Position numbers and translations under genes: made by a program
Shown: positions 1 through 13,000 of the stretch, piece after piece
Layout of the letters: each line of letters begins with the position of its first letter
Position numbering within the stretch: the stretch's first letter is position 1
NCBI GenBank assembly: GCA_008828725.1
Contig: MEHQ01001521.1
Location: forward strand, 70,065-134,064
Direction: 5' to 3'
From: Saccharina japonica
Taxonomy: Eukaryota; Sar; Phaeophyceae; Laminariales; Laminariaceae
Length of the DNA stretch: 64,000 nucleotides
The notes under the pieces: model-generated
The model's database searches: none
The model's input: only the letters and a program-made list of their open reading frames with translations
What the model was told of the DNA's origin: nothing

Positions 1-60
1 TGGGGCCAAATTACTTAGAATTAGAGTGGTTTGTCCCCAAAACGGGACTGCAGTTCTGAA

Positions 61-240
61 CCCCGCGGCAAGGAAAAACGGTGAATCATGGATCTCAATT
101 TTCTGCGCACCGTTTTAGCCCGGTATTGATCATAAGGGACCGGCACCAACTCTGACAAGGGACACTGTTTTATGGGGGACGTCCGACCCCGAACGCACTA
201 CGACGTACGAGTAAGGTCCCTTATTCCATTTCGCCATCTG
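61..240 (-). repeat. Dispersed repeat, copy 1 (TCGTAGTGCG family)
   Basis: Read on the minus strand, this stretch matches 6000-6170 on the plus strand. Both contain TCGTAGTGCG, then GTCCC, then TCAGAG.TGGT.CCGG.CCCTT, with moderate divergence. No coding potential is visible. It is probably a decayed short mobile element. Terminal repeats were not recognised. Confidence 0.5.
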
Positions 241-393
241 ACAACGTGCAGCTCTTTTTTCAATCATATCATACCGTGTTCACGTATACTTATCAAGCAT
301 ACCCGAATACTTGACAAACGTGTACGTACGTACGCGTATACCAATAATGCAGTCCCCCTTTACGCGTATGAAGTTGTATTGGGAATATCTCAC

Positions 394-485
394 CCTGTGA
401 GTAGAACCTCCACAATCTCGTGGTGTCCCCCCGCGCACGCTCGGTGAAGCGGTGTTTGGCGCCTCGTGTTCCTTTTGTCCACCAT
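394..485 (-). CDS. Ankyrin-repeat exon, copy A
   Basis: The minus-strand frame reads NTRRQTPLHRACAGGHHEIV followed by EVLLTG, a textbook ankyrin-repeat helix-turn-helix (TPLHRA, HHEIVEVLL). It is followed by the donor-like GG/GTGAGA, and AG lies just upstream of the ATGGTGGAC start of the block. Exact splice sites are uncertain. The strong GTGAGA donor and an internal AAAAG acceptor would keep copies A and B in frame with each other. The rest of the gene would continue beyond the left edge of the window. The fold mediates protein binding, and the partner cannot be told. Confidence 0.6.
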
Positions 486-569
486 CTCGACAAACGTGTA
501 CGTACGTACGCGTATACCAATAATGCAGTCCCCCTTTACGCGTATGAAGTTGTATTGGGAATATCTCAC

Positions 570-661
570 CCTGTGAGTAGAACCTCCACAATCTCGTGGT
601 GCCCCCCCGCGCACGCTCGGTGAAGCGGTGTTTGGCGCCTCGTGTTCCTTTTGTCCACCAT
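570..661 (-). CDS. Ankyrin-repeat exon, copy B
   Basis: This is the second copy of the exon at 394-485, with the same encoded ankyrin repeat. In minus-strand order it comes first. One base differs in the G run that encodes the Gly-Gly pair, and the amino acids are unchanged. The sequence just upstream of its acceptor differs from copy A, as expected at the edge of a tandem duplication. Confidence 0.6.
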
Positions 662-1058
662 CTCTCCTTCGCTTAAGCAGCGGTTGACCTCAGACAAGTT
701 GCCTGATATATTTCAGGTTATGACGGGCCACAAAAAAAATGAAGCATCAACGTAGGGAGCGTTTTTTTTTTGTTTTGAACGATAATTCCCCTCCTGAAAA
801 ATAGAATAAAAGCAAGCCCCCCCCCCCGGCGCTTATTTATGATTTATTTCACCCCCCCCCCTGTAAATATTAAAAAAATAAAAAAAACAACAGCTGTGAG
901 CTCGAGGATTTCGTCTATAACACCTCGGACTAATAATTGATTCCCACTTGGTGACCTAGATATTCCAGGGCAACGGCGTGGACTTCCGATGGTTACAAAA
1001 CGTGGGGCGCGATAAGCTTGAACCATCCGTGGATGGGGGGGCTGTGAGTTGCGCCCAC

Positions 1059-1137
1059 CTTGCTCGGCGAAGAGGTGGAGGTTGGTGATCTGATACGTGC
1101 GTTGGACCTCATTGCTTGCGATTTCCGTCTTCTCCAA
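1059..1137 (-). CDS. Probable internal exon of the minus-strand gene
   Basis: On the minus strand, CTCGCAG precedes an open stretch reading LEKTEIASNEVQRTYQITNL then HLFAEQ, which ends at GAGCAAG/GTGGGC, a good donor. The exon is 79 nt. I do not recognise the peptide. It lies upstream, in gene order, of the ankyrin exons and could belong to the same gene, but no junction can be proved. Confidence 0.35.
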
Positions 1138-1139
1138 CT

Positions 1140-2579
1140 GCGAGGCAGCACGTACTCCTCACACGTGCTGTAAAAGTTTGTATGATATTCCTGCGCTGTC
1201 GGGGGTTAGCATGCCATATTTGCATCGATCGCTGTTACCACTGCTTACTGCTGTAGTGTTGCACCAATAATATTCACCGCTGTACTACGAGTACTCGTAC
1301 GCATTAATAAGAAAAAAACGGCACAGTTTACCTACCCAGTGTGGGAGTCCTTCAATACGCAATTCCTCTCATTCCGTTTGTGCTTTCATTGTGTTCTTGT
1401 TTTATGGGGATGGTGGTGCGGTTTTGCATTGTGTTCTTCTTGTTTGTGCGGATGGTGGTGGGGTTTAGCTATAGGTAGAGAGTCCACTCGTCTTGCGCGT
1501 AGATTTCTCTCCATTAAACCCCTGTGAGTATACGCGGTAACATAACTACCCTACAGTAGTTAGTACGTGTACGTAAACGTACGCTACTTAGGGAGAGGGG
1601 AGCACGCATGATTCACAGCTTCCCCTTTGGCGCATACAACAGAGCGAGTACTCGTAAAAATAGTCAACGTGATCCAGGACCTACAGTAGAAGTCACGTTT
1701 TTTCAAAAAATAAAAAACATGGCTTGCTCCAGTCCACGTACGCACGACCTATGATATGTACTTACTTGTGTATTGTACGGTGTCAATGTCATCGAGCATG
1801 ATTCACAGCTTTTCCGTTGGCGCATACAACAGACGAGTAGCATACACACTCGTAAAAATACGAGTAGTCAACGTGATCCAGATGATCCAGGATCAGGGAT
1901 CCAGGAAAAAAAAAAACATGACTTGCTCCGCGTACGACGTACTTGTGTATTGTACGAGTACGGTATCGGTATCACACAACCACACCAAGAATCGTGAAGA
2001 TCAGGTTAGCACAGCAGTTCGGGATCGAAGTAATGGAGACAAACTGCGCACGGTACGGACCGACAGGCGGTACGTGGATGATACCGGTACTGCAACATCT
2101 ACAAGTACTGCTGTATGTTACTGATACTGCTTGTAGGAAGAAGTTTGATCGCATCAGCACTACTGCTGTGACAAATATAATGTAAACCCACCAAGCTCTG
2201 CTCGACACAACTGCCTCACCTGCCATTGTGACATGCTGCAGTTGTTCTTGTGATACTACAGCAGTACGTACGTGTACGAAGGGTGTGCTATCTGCATTCG
2301 TGTGGTGCCGGGAGAAGTTGAAATTTTGTGAAAGCAAAGAGCTGCGGCGAAACAAGTACCGGTTCGCTGACGTGGAACAAATTTTGTGCCGGTTCGACAA
2401 ACTAAACGTGATGGATGTGCGGAAGCCCGCGGTGCGGTTGAACCTAACGGCCGGGAGCACGATGGGCGTCCTTCGTACATCAGCAGCAGCAGCAGCAGCA
2501 GCAGTAGCTGGCGCTCAAGCTGCACAACAGTCAGTAGCCCCGCAGTGCACCGCCACGACGCCCCCCTCCCCCGTTCACC
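1140..2579. other. Intergenic region with a diverged 189-bp duplication
   Basis: No exon is supported. Blocks starting CATGATTCACAGCTT at 1608 and 1797 are two diverged copies of about 185 bp, sharing GGCGCATACAACAG, GTCAACGTGATCCAG and TTGTGTATTGTACG. A (CAG)n run lies at about 2478-2503. The 5' UTR and promoter of the gene that starts at 2580 should lie in the right-hand part, but no clear core promoter was seen. Confidence 0.5.
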
Positions 2580-4067
2580 ATGGAAGAGGCTACCCGAAAA
2601 GCTTCCGCGGCGTGGATGCCCGAAATGAGCGATGTTCGCCGTGCGCATGTCGCCCAGGCGGACGCCTTGGAAACGGTAGTGTCTGCGCTTGTCTCGAAGC
2701 AGCAAGCCTCTATAGCGGCGCTTCGACGGCAGGTGGAGGCGATCGTGGAGTGGCAGTCGGGGGTAGAGGCGCATAACCGAGCGAACGGGGGGCAGGGGGT
2801 CGCCAGCTACTCCTCAGGAGGATACGACCAGCAGCAGGCAGTCGTCGCTCGTGGGCAGGTACCGGAGAAGGCAGAACAGGGTGGGGTCGCAGACGTCGCA
2901 GGGAGTGCTGATGGCACGAGGCAAAGCTGGGCGAAAGGAAAGCAGCAGGGTATTGACGACGCTGGGAGAAGTTATGATAGCAAGCAATCGGTCGAGGCGC
3001 GAACTTCGGCGAGAGGAGAGCAGGGCATCGCCGGCGCTGCTGCTGCAGAAGGCTACCCCAACCAGCCCACCGACGAGGAGCAGAGCCAGGCAAGAGAAGG
3101 TTGGGGCTCGGCGGCCGGAGGTGACTATCCGACAATAGACGGCCAAAGCCAACAGGCAATAGGAGGCCAGGGCACAGCCGACGCCACGGGAGACAACTCC
3201 CGGCCAATCGATGTTCGGAGTCAGGCGAGAGGAGAGCAAGGTATCACCGATGCAGAAGGGAGTTATAGCCAGCCCTTCGACGGGGTAGGCCAGGCAAGCG
3301 GAGAGCACGGGGATACCTACAAGCCAGGTGATGACATCTACCAACCATCCGATGTTGGGCAAAGCCAGCCGAGGCGGGAGCAGGGCCATTTCCAGCCGAT
3401 CGATGGGCAAAGCCAGCCAAGAGGAGACCAGGGCGTCGCCGGTGTCATCGCGGGAGGTAGTGACTTCCTGCCAGGGGAAGTTCAGACGCGGGGAGAACAG
3501 GACAGTTACCAGCCAATCGATGGACCAAGCCAGGGAAGGGGAGAGCGGGGGGTTAACTACCAGCCAGTTGGTGATAGCTTCCAGGCAGCCGATGGGCAAG
3601 GGCAAGGGCGAGGGGAAGAAAGGCAGCCGAGAGGAGAGCCGGGCGACTACCCACCAATCGATGGCACACAAAGCCAGGCACGAGGGGAGCAGGGCATGGC
3701 CGTCGTAACAGGAGGGAAAAATCAGCCAATGAGAGGAGAAATGGGCAGCTACAACCAGCCATTCGATAGGCAAGGCCAGCCAATGGGGGATCAGGGAAAC
3801 TACCGACCAGTCGATGGACAAAGCCAAGCTACTATGAGAGGAGACCAGGGCATGGCCGGCGCTGGAGGAGGATACGGCCAGCGAATCGGCGAGCAAGGTC
3901 AGGCGAGGGAGGGCCAGGGGATGGCAGCAGGATACTACAAGACCATCGACGGGCAAGTCCGGATGAGAGGAGAGCAGCGCAGCGGTGGCGTCGCGAAAGG
4001 TGATTCGTTCAGAGAGAATAGTTCACTCCTCGGACAGATAATCAATTCCCACTTGAATGGTCTGCTC
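2580..4067 (+). CDS. QRICH2-like exon 1: coiled coil then Gln/Gly-rich repeats
   Basis: The ATG at 2580 opens a frame that stays open to 4142. Residues 1-65 are heptad-like (DALETVVSALVSKQQASIAA). After that come about 17 loose copies of a 20-25 residue unit built on DGQSQ, RGEQG and YQPIDG. Low-complexity Q/G/R/D composition resembles the N-terminal repeat region of vertebrate QRICH2. The donor CTC/GTAGAT at 4068 is chosen because its phase (0) fits the next exon, but the consensus is weak. If unspliced, the frame would end at 4142. Confidence 0.65.
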
Positions 4068-7000
4068 GTAGATCTTTCAGAGCAGATTATATCGAGTCCT
4101 GTTTTGCATGATCTAGCTTATTATGTTACCCGGTCGGAATAGTATAATCTACTGCTGTACATTATAGCACGTTTCCTTGGTTGGATCTGTATTTTATAGA
4201 TCCCGTAAAACATATCATAGCGACAGGTTATGAACGAGATGATCTATCTGTAGATTATCTGTCTGTCCGAGTTGTGGAAAAAATCGGCAGACCTTTCTCG
4301 ATGGTATGATACGAACAGAGGCATAGTAGTGACGGTGGCGATGACGAATTGCCGCCTCTCCGCGGGAGCGATGCACCGGAAATGGCTGACGCGGATATCC
4401 ACATATTTCCGAATGATACTTGCTTCACAAAAAATTCGAACAACAGCCGTATGCTATGTAGGTGCGTTGTCAAACCTACTACAGTACAATCGAGTACGTA
4501 ACTCCAGTCGATCGCCCTTTGAAAAACTCAATCGAACAAAGACGGCGAGTATGTAACGCTATTAATAGTACGTTCTCTGTGTGAGTAAATACAATACACC
4601 AACATTCAACATTGCATGTGGTATCGGACTGTCCAAACTATTTTTTATCATCAGCCGCAGACGTGTTTTCAACTGCTGAATATGCAAGTTTTCACACCAC
4701 TACTAGTTAAGTACTCTACAGTGCATTACTACTCCTGAAACATCGTAAACGCACGTGAAGGGTTTCAGCCGCTCGCATGCAACACTAGTTTGGACGAAAC
4801 GTAATGCAGTACTGCAGAGACCGTTCGAGTGTTCAATTTTTACTCCTCTTTACCCCTGTCGGTACATGCTTTCTTGGACGTAACTGTTGGGCTTTCAGCG
4901 TATCTGAAGGGCTGGTCGCAACGCACGCAATCTCCTTGGTAACGAAACGTATGCTCCCCCTCCCGCTTGTTGATCGCAACGGACAAACATATCTGGCGGC
5001 GACGGTGTGGACACCTGCAACCAACGCGACCAACGCAACAGGGGCTCCCTCTACGGAAGATTTAGCTCTAATCATGCATCGCGTCGCGGCTTTGGAAAAG
5101 GACGTGGTGAAGATTGAGGGGCTGTGGGACAAGGACAAGGGTCAAAGGGTGATCGAGGTGTGGATGAGTCTCCTCAAGAAGACCACCTTCAAGCCCTCCA
5201 ACTGGTGAGATATGTGACTTTGTTGTGCTACCTCCTCTGATGGTTATGAGAATATTATACTACAGTACTTACACCCACCAGTCCAGCCAGTTAGCGCTGG
5301 CTGAGTTGCTGACTCTGGGTAGGCTAGTTTTGTTGGTGGTTTGAAGGGATAGCTTACGAGCCTATACTCAGTCGCGCTGACTGAGTACTACAGTAGCCTA
5401 CCCCGTCAGCGCTGACTGAGTAAGCTAGCTTGTTGCATACCTGGTACTAGCCTAACCTCAGTAGGCGCTGACTGGGTGTGAGTTTGCTCAGTAAGCGCTG
5501 ACTGGGTAGCTTACCGAGTAGGCCAGTTTGTTGGTTTTGATGGACAACTAACTAGCCTATACTCAGTCAGTGCTGACTGCTTAGGGTCTGAGTAGGCAAC
5601 TCAATCGGCGCTGACGAAGTAGGCTAGTTTGTCGGTTACAATCAGCGCTGTCTGAGTAGGTTTGTCAGGTACCGGTAGATATCTTCTGGCCAACACCATC
5701 TCTCCTGTTTCTTTCGGCGATGTATTTTGGAATGAGTGTCCCCCCCGTCAGGGGTAAGCCTTACAGCAGATTTAAGGGTCCGCACGGTTCTGGACGTTGC
5801 CACCGCCTGAGCACACGTAGCATCTTCCAATAGGCATGCGCGGGTGATGTCATCACACACATGTCTTATTTCACAATGAGACACGCTCTAGAGAGCCACA
5901 ATAATTGCACTACGTAAGTCAGCTCTACAGCTAGCTATGCCACTCACGTGTGCTGGCATGTTGCACTATTCGAAGTACAGCAGCAGGTAGCCCCTTTTCA
6001 GGGACCCTCGTAGTGCGCTCGGGACAGGAAGTCCCTTATACACCAACGTCCCTCATCAGAGCTGGTACCGGCCCCTTGCAGCCAGTAGTGGGAAAAAATG
6101 GAGAGCAGAACATTTGAGGTTCCTTACATACCGTTTTCTTTTATCGCGGGGTCCCTTAAAAGAGGCTACCCGCTGTATTTCATATTCAGTCTGGTGTTCC
6201 CGACTGTGACGACTATCATAAGGGCCGTTGTTATCAGATAGGTTTTCTCCAGAAATATTCCCGCCTTTCTTTGTGCAAGGTGTGAAATTATATCAAGATA
6301 CGGAGGCGTTCTGTCACAATTTGTGGAATTTAACGGAGGGAACTATATATATCAGGAGAGTTTTATTTTCACGTATGTGGGAAAAAAAAAAACAGGAACA
6401 TCTTAAAGATAAAAAAGTGCGCGGAAAAACCCCTGCAAAAATTCTGGAACATTCTGAATAAAACACTCTCCGGTAGCAACGGCCCTAAGCAGGCTGGACT
6501 CGACCATGCCTCGCGCCAAGTCATACTCCCGATAATAATGCGCCTCGGAGGATTTTCGCTATCGTCCCAGTACCCCTGTTCCAGGACCCTTCAAGACCTT
6601 CCAGGGCTGTCCAGGGTAGTACAATGACAGCAGACGACGCGTGCTACGACAGAAGCATCACTTTTTAGCTAAAAACGGTTTCGGAATTACTGAGCTCCTT
6701 AACCCCATTTCGCCAAAAAAAAAAAATGGCGTCGCAATATTGTTCCTTTCATACTGAGGTCATGGGCATATTCGTCGGGTAGGATAACGCCTTCTATTTT
6801 CCTCCAAAAACAGGATTTGGATGCGGCATGGGGTTCCTCACGTGGCCACTCTTATAAGGCAAAAATAGGACGCACCTTTCTCGTAGCAGGCGTCAGACAC
6901 GGCTTTTGAATCCAGCAATGGGTGTTGTTGGGTATCTGGCACTTGCTTGCAAATAAAATGTGCGATACTGTCAATAGAATGCCTTTTACATGCCCCCCTA

Positions 7001-10000
7001 CGGAAAAACATATGTGGTCGGACGCAAGATAGGTGCGCTAATAGATGATACCACCATACTTGATACGACGTAGTGAATGCCCGATCTACCACATTATTTT
7101 ACTTTTTTTGAGTTTTCGTCCATGAAAGTTTTCACGAAAGTCTTTTTTTTATTTCATGGGCAAAAAATGTAACTTCCACAAAAGGTGAAGTAAAATACAT
7201 ACTCCACGAATGTTTTCTTTCATTCCATGGAAGTCTAATTTACTTCCGCGGAAGTTGTTTCACTTTCATGGAAGAAAAATATACTTCCATGCAAGTTTTT
7301 TTCACTTCCATGTGATATAATTGGAAGTAAAACTTAATTTTTACTTTTCATGAAAGTAAAACATGGAAGAGAGGGCATTCATTTACCCTTTGATCCCAGT
7401 TGGTTCACCGTCCCACCCGTGGGCCCATCTCGAATACCGACACGTGGACCAATTACGAACGGGATATTATAAACCGTGTAGAGCGCAGCGCGGAGCCACA
7501 CTAGACCTGTCTGTTCCTAGTGGCCGAAGAGCCTCTTCAAACGGAAACTTCCACGGAACCGCGGGAGTGTTTTTACTTTCATGGAAGTAAATACTTCCAT
7601 GAAAGTCTCCACATGAGTTAATTTACTTCCATGAAAGTAAAAAAAAACTTGAAGTGAATATACTTTCACCGAAGTAAACTTTTACTTCCATAAAATAAAA
7701 AATAAGCTTTCATGGAAGTAAATTCCATGGACGGACGTATACGAAAAAGACTAATAATATGGCAGCCTCTAAATGCCTGACATATTGCTTGGCAAACATT
7801 AACCATTATTTCCTGCAGATATCTACCAAAACAGTTATGATACAAACCGAAACTACATGGTTGCGGTATACCCCCGGCGTTGGGAGACGTTCCATTAAGG
7901 CTCAATGCGTGTCGTCTTCTAATCAAGGTGCTATATATTATAAGTGGAAAACATCGTGAGCTCCTGATTATATTATATACGCATCAAATCGCTAAAATTC
8001 GTACACTGTACATCCAATTTGTACCTGGTAAATGTTACTCCAGATCATTCGTTCAAAACCGTCAGCTGTGAAATCGAGGACTTGGTCGAAGCTTATTTTT
8101 TGCACGCGGTGTGTGATATTTTGATCGCGCGCATATATAATAATATTTTATATACGCATCACATCGCAAAAATTCGTACACTGTACATCCAATTTGTACC
8201 TGGTCAATGTTGCTCCAGATCATTCGTTTAAAAAACGTCAGCTGTGAAATCGAGGACTTGGTCGAAGCTCATTTTTCGCACGCGGTGTGTGATATTTTGA
8301 TCGCGCGCATATATAGTACGACCTGGTATTTTGGATGGCCGCGGTTCGACAGGAACTAACATGCACACCGTCGGCGCAGTTTGTACCGCGTCAATAAATC
8401 GCGAGTGGGCGCATGCTATCATACGGTAGCCTGCATACAGGTGCACCATGTTTTTGCCTCATAAGGGTGGTCACTTATCACTTGAGAAGCTCTATACCTC
8501 ACCCAAAAGCTGATTTGGAGGAAGCTAAAAGTGCTATATACCCGGTGAACAATCCCATAGGCCAAGTATACATGAAAAAATTATTGGAACGCACGAACGG
8601 GAGTTCGACGGTTTTGGGTTAACCCCTTAAGAACTGGTCTAACGAATTGAAGGACAAAATACTTGGAATAAGCGTGGGACATTTTTTTTTCAGTTCTAAG
8701 TGGGTTAAGGAGCCTTTCCTAGACCGTTCAGAAATCGTTTCAGCCAAAAAAAGGTATACCTTATACCTTTATCGTAGCGCGTGTTAAGAGTAACTTTGAG
8801 CGTCCTTCGCCACCAAGCCAAAATTAATTGTGAAACGCTCCATGTGTGCGTGCACAAGTCCAAAGTGGTTGCGTCCACACCTTTGAGCTCACCCCGTGAG
8901 ATCCGCCTAACATTTAAACTTATTTTTACAGGCGCAGTTACAGCCCCCGCGTTTGTGCGGTCATGACGCTCCAAAACTGGTGGAGACACATGCTGGCTGA
9001 CAAACTGGACTGGAGCCCGCCCTCTGAGCGAAACGCCCCCACCACGGCAAGAAGCGGCAGCAGCAGCAGTGTCGACGGCACAGCTACCGACGGAAACAAG
9101 AAGAAGAAGACGCGCGGACCACAAAAAGGTAGACTGACTGTGCTGTGCTGTTTGTGTTGCAAGAAGTTTGAAACGGAGGTGGGGTAACATGTTTGTTTGT
9201 TTTTTGCCGATTTGTCCAACCAAGCATGTAACCTGAACCGAACGCCTCTCCTCTAGCCTTGTATCGTGTGCTCTACCCGGTGAGCTACGTGCTGTGAGAG
9301 GGCTCGCCCTCGAAATAAGGGTTTTGACTCGTATTCGTTGGCCTTCTTGTGAAGAAACGCGTGTCAAGCTTGGAGTTTTTCGAGCAATCCCGCGGTATTT
9401 TTTCACTCGACTATAGCATAGGTTCATACGTTTCTGACCGGTTGAGCCCCTTGAGTGAGCAACTACCGGCTATGACGGGGAGCCATAGCAAAATAAAACC
9501 TACATTATACACAAACAAAACTATCTATATACCTATTTTTACTAACAAAAACTGGTCCTGTTTACTAGTGTTTACTATGCTCCCCAGTAATAGTGTGATG
9601 TGATACGGTTACGAGCAAACTTGGGGGCTGAAATAGCGCTGACCAATGTCGGCCGGATCGCGCGAGCAACATTCTTCGAAGTGACGTTTTCGGGTGAGAC
9701 ATTGAGCTCCTCATAGCACGAGAAGCTCATAAAATAAGGTACCACCACCACCACCACCACCACCACCACCACCACACCGCTACGGTGGGGTTGATATTGT
9801 CTGGAAGTTTGTCTCGGACCGTGTGTGTTACGGAGGACCATAGTGAATAGGACCAAAATTGTGTGAGTTAAAAGTAGATAAATATATAGGTTTTTGTGTG
9901 TACCGTAGGTCCTATTTACTATGGCATCATTAGCCCACCCCGTAATAGTTGTAGGCACTTTACCTGAATCCAACCTCTCCTTCTTTCTGCGTGTCCTATC

Positions 10001-13000
10001 GTTGGGTAGGTGCCACTGCACCGAAACTCTACTACTGAAATATACTGAGTAGACACCTTGTGCACCTGGTATACAACACGCTGCAGATTAATGGACAAGA
10101 CTGCGACTGGTGTACGCATATTGTGACATATTGTGAGAGGAGTTACTGCACTACTGCCTATCGGGAAAATCGCTCCTCCTGCGCTTCCAGGCGTACTGTT
10201 CATACGGCCTTAGCGGTGCGAGTATTTTCTTTCCTTTCTACCTTCCTTCCTTCCTTCCTTCCTTCCTTCCTTCCTTCCTTCCTTCCTTCCTTTCTTCCTT
10301 CCTAGTCCAGGATTCCATCGCTGTACACATTTATACTGAATTACAATATTACGCATACTACGGTAGAGATTCACCTGCGTACAGGACATTTTCTTAGGTC
10401 CCTCACTTAAGAAGCTCTATACTAATACTAAGTAACTAGTAAGTCACCCCCAAAAAAGTGATTTTGGAGGGGAAATAAAAAGTGCTCTATACTAATACTA
10501 AGTAACTAGTAAGTCACCCCCAAAAAAGTGATTTTGGAGGAGTAAATAAAAAGTGCTCCATACTAATACTAAGTAACTAGTAAGTCACTCCCAAAAAAGT
10601 GATTTTGGAGGAGTAAATAAAAAGTGCTCCATACTAATACTAAGTAACTAGTAAGTCACTCCCAAAAAAGTGATTTTGGAGGGGAAATAAAAAGTGCTCC
10701 ATACTAATACTAAGCAATTAGTAAGTCATCACCCCAAAAAAAGCGATTGTGGAGGGGAAATAAAGAGTGATCTATACTAATACTAAGTAATTAGTAAGTC
10801 ATCACCCCAAAAAGAGTGATTTTGGAGGGGAAATAAAAAGTGCTCTATACTAATACTACTGGAAGTAATTAGTAAGTCATCACCCCAAAATAAGTGATTT
10901 TGGAGGGGAAATAAAGAGTGCTCTACACTAATACCAGGTACTAAGTAATTAGTAAGGCATCGCCCCAAAAAGAGTGATTTTGAAGGGGAAATAAAAAGTG
11001 CTACGTACGTAGGTACGTACCCGATGAGTAATCCCACGACCTAAGCACACTATCAAACATATCGCTATACTCAAACTAAGACGAATTTGGGTTAAGGAGC
11101 CCGATCATTAAAAAACAAACGTTTCGTAATATATGCGCGGCGAAATTGTTGGCGGGAAAAAACCTTGTGCGTCAAAGTCTCGTTGCGCGCCAAAGCTACA
11201 GCTCTTTCTTCCTGCAACAAAGCTGGTCGCCGGTAATTTGAGGGCACACCCTTCGCGTGTGCGGTAGCTGGGAGCGATGACTCTTTGCTGTGCATTGCAT
11301 ATACTTGTTTATGTTGTGGTGTGTTGGAGCCGGGCTGCGGCGGAGGTTTGTACGTTCTAAAGCGCAAATAGTTGTCACTGATTGATGCCCATCCTCGACT
11401 TTCGAACTGCCCAACGATCAATCAACTGGACCCGATGTGTATCGTACTCAATTACTCGTTGGATTGATTACCCGAACAATGTCGGTGGTTGAGTGCCGCG
11501 TAGGGCTCGCCTCAAGCGAGGTTGAGCCTCTTAAAATGTACCCGGTGGGTGCTACCGGGTGCACAGCAGTACCCCCTCCGCCGTAGCAATACCTCGCTTA
11601 CCCCGTTATGGTGTGCCTTATCTCTTCTCACCCCAGCTGTGGGGCAGACGGAGTCGGGCCTGCTCCAGCCGCCGGGCACGGTGGAAGCCGGGCCATCTTC
11701 GAACAAAGAACAGTCTTTGCCCGCTGGAATGAAGGAAATGTTCCCTTATAGGCAAGAACCCGCCACTCCAGACCTGGAGTCACAGCGAGACCCGGTGGAC
11801 AGTGGCGACGGCAGTAGCTCAACGCCGCCGATAGCAGGACACGATCAGCCTACCGCTGTCACCACCGCTGCTGCGGAGTCCGAAATGTATCGACGAGAAA
11901 GAGAGCCCTCCTCTGCAGAAATATCGCCGAACCAGCCTGGAAGAAACGAAGAGGGGACTGGTGATCCGACGGGTAGCAAGCCGCATTCAGGAACCGGGGA
12001 ATTGCTCCAACTTCTTCGCAACAGTGAAGGGGGCAGCAACGACAACGACGACGCCCCAAAGGGCAGCAAGCACGACATCAAGCTGACTCCTGCACAAGGC
12101 AAGCCGCAACATGGTGCTACCACTGAGGTTGTCGTGGAAAGCACAAAGCAAGACGACGGGCAAGAACCGAAACGGGACAGACACGAGGGGGCACCCTCTG
12201 TTGGGTCTACGGCGGTGATGGTCGTCACGGCAGGGTCTAAAGCCGAAGGCGTTTTTCCAGCGGTGGTACATCCAGGAGGGGGTGTTGGCGAGGGGGTAAA
12301 ACGGAGCGACTCCTCTCATCATCACGACCGAGCCCATTCCAAGGTAATACACGTTCGTTCGTGTTCATTATTGGCTCTACGTACAGTAGGTGTTGTACTG
12401 GTCAACTGACGTATACATACGCTTTCCAACACCCACTCTGATTCGTGCTTGTCATATATATCGCCAAATCAAATGTTCAATATTGTTGATGTATTGTAAA
12501 CATCTCGACAAGATCCCAGTACGTAGGTGATATCCCGCCCGTTCAGCTTCTGCCGGAAACATCTCGAAAATGTCCCAGTACCCGCCGTAGGACTGGGGCA
12601 AAACCTTTTATTTTTAACGGATCATTTCGACAGCCCCATCGCAACGGGCTCTCTATCCTTTCAAAACGGAATGTGCGAGTGGGCGCTTAGCCGCTGCCAC
12701 CATGAACCCCATCGCACCGTGAACGAAGCGTAATCTTCGAATAGAGGTAGCACGTTGTGGCCTAAATATTTACGACTGACTATTACCGATGATTACCGAC
12801 TATTACTGACTAGCACTGACTATTGCTGACTACTGCTGACTAATACTGACTACTACTGATTATTTCGGACTATAACAGACGATTTGTGACTGCTACGTAC
12901 TGATTCGTACTACCGACTATTACTGACTGTTACTGACTATTACTGACTACTATTGACTGTTACCGGTACTGACTACTACTGACAATGACTGACTATTACT

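Larger units (their letters stand above)
313..664. repeat. 176-bp tandem duplication carrying an ankyrin exon
   Basis: Two nearly identical 176-bp units (313-488 and 489-664) lie head to tail. Both start at GACAAACGTGTACGTACG. They differ at very few positions, so the duplication is recent. Each unit contains the same minus-strand ankyrin-repeat exon with its own splice-like signals, so the event copied an exon together with intron sequence. Confidence 0.85.
5205..8931 (+). other. Intron 3 of the QRICH2-like gene (3.7 kb, repeat-filled)
   Basis: It contains the GCGCTGAC palindrome cluster (5270-5660), a dispersed repeat (6000-6170), the TTCCATGGAA composite element (7110-7730), a 175-bp tandem duplication (7972-8325), a dispersed unit related to the 71-bp array (about 8460-8620) and a short TTAACCC inverted-repeat element (8616-8710). 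No exon fitting phase 2 in and 2 out was seen inside it. Confidence 0.6.

Noticed and set aside
2814-3956. 380-residue open frame on the minus strand
   Set aside because: It is the antisense of the Gln-rich repeat exon. The periodic codon pattern keeps the opposite strand open, and the peptide has no sensible domain.
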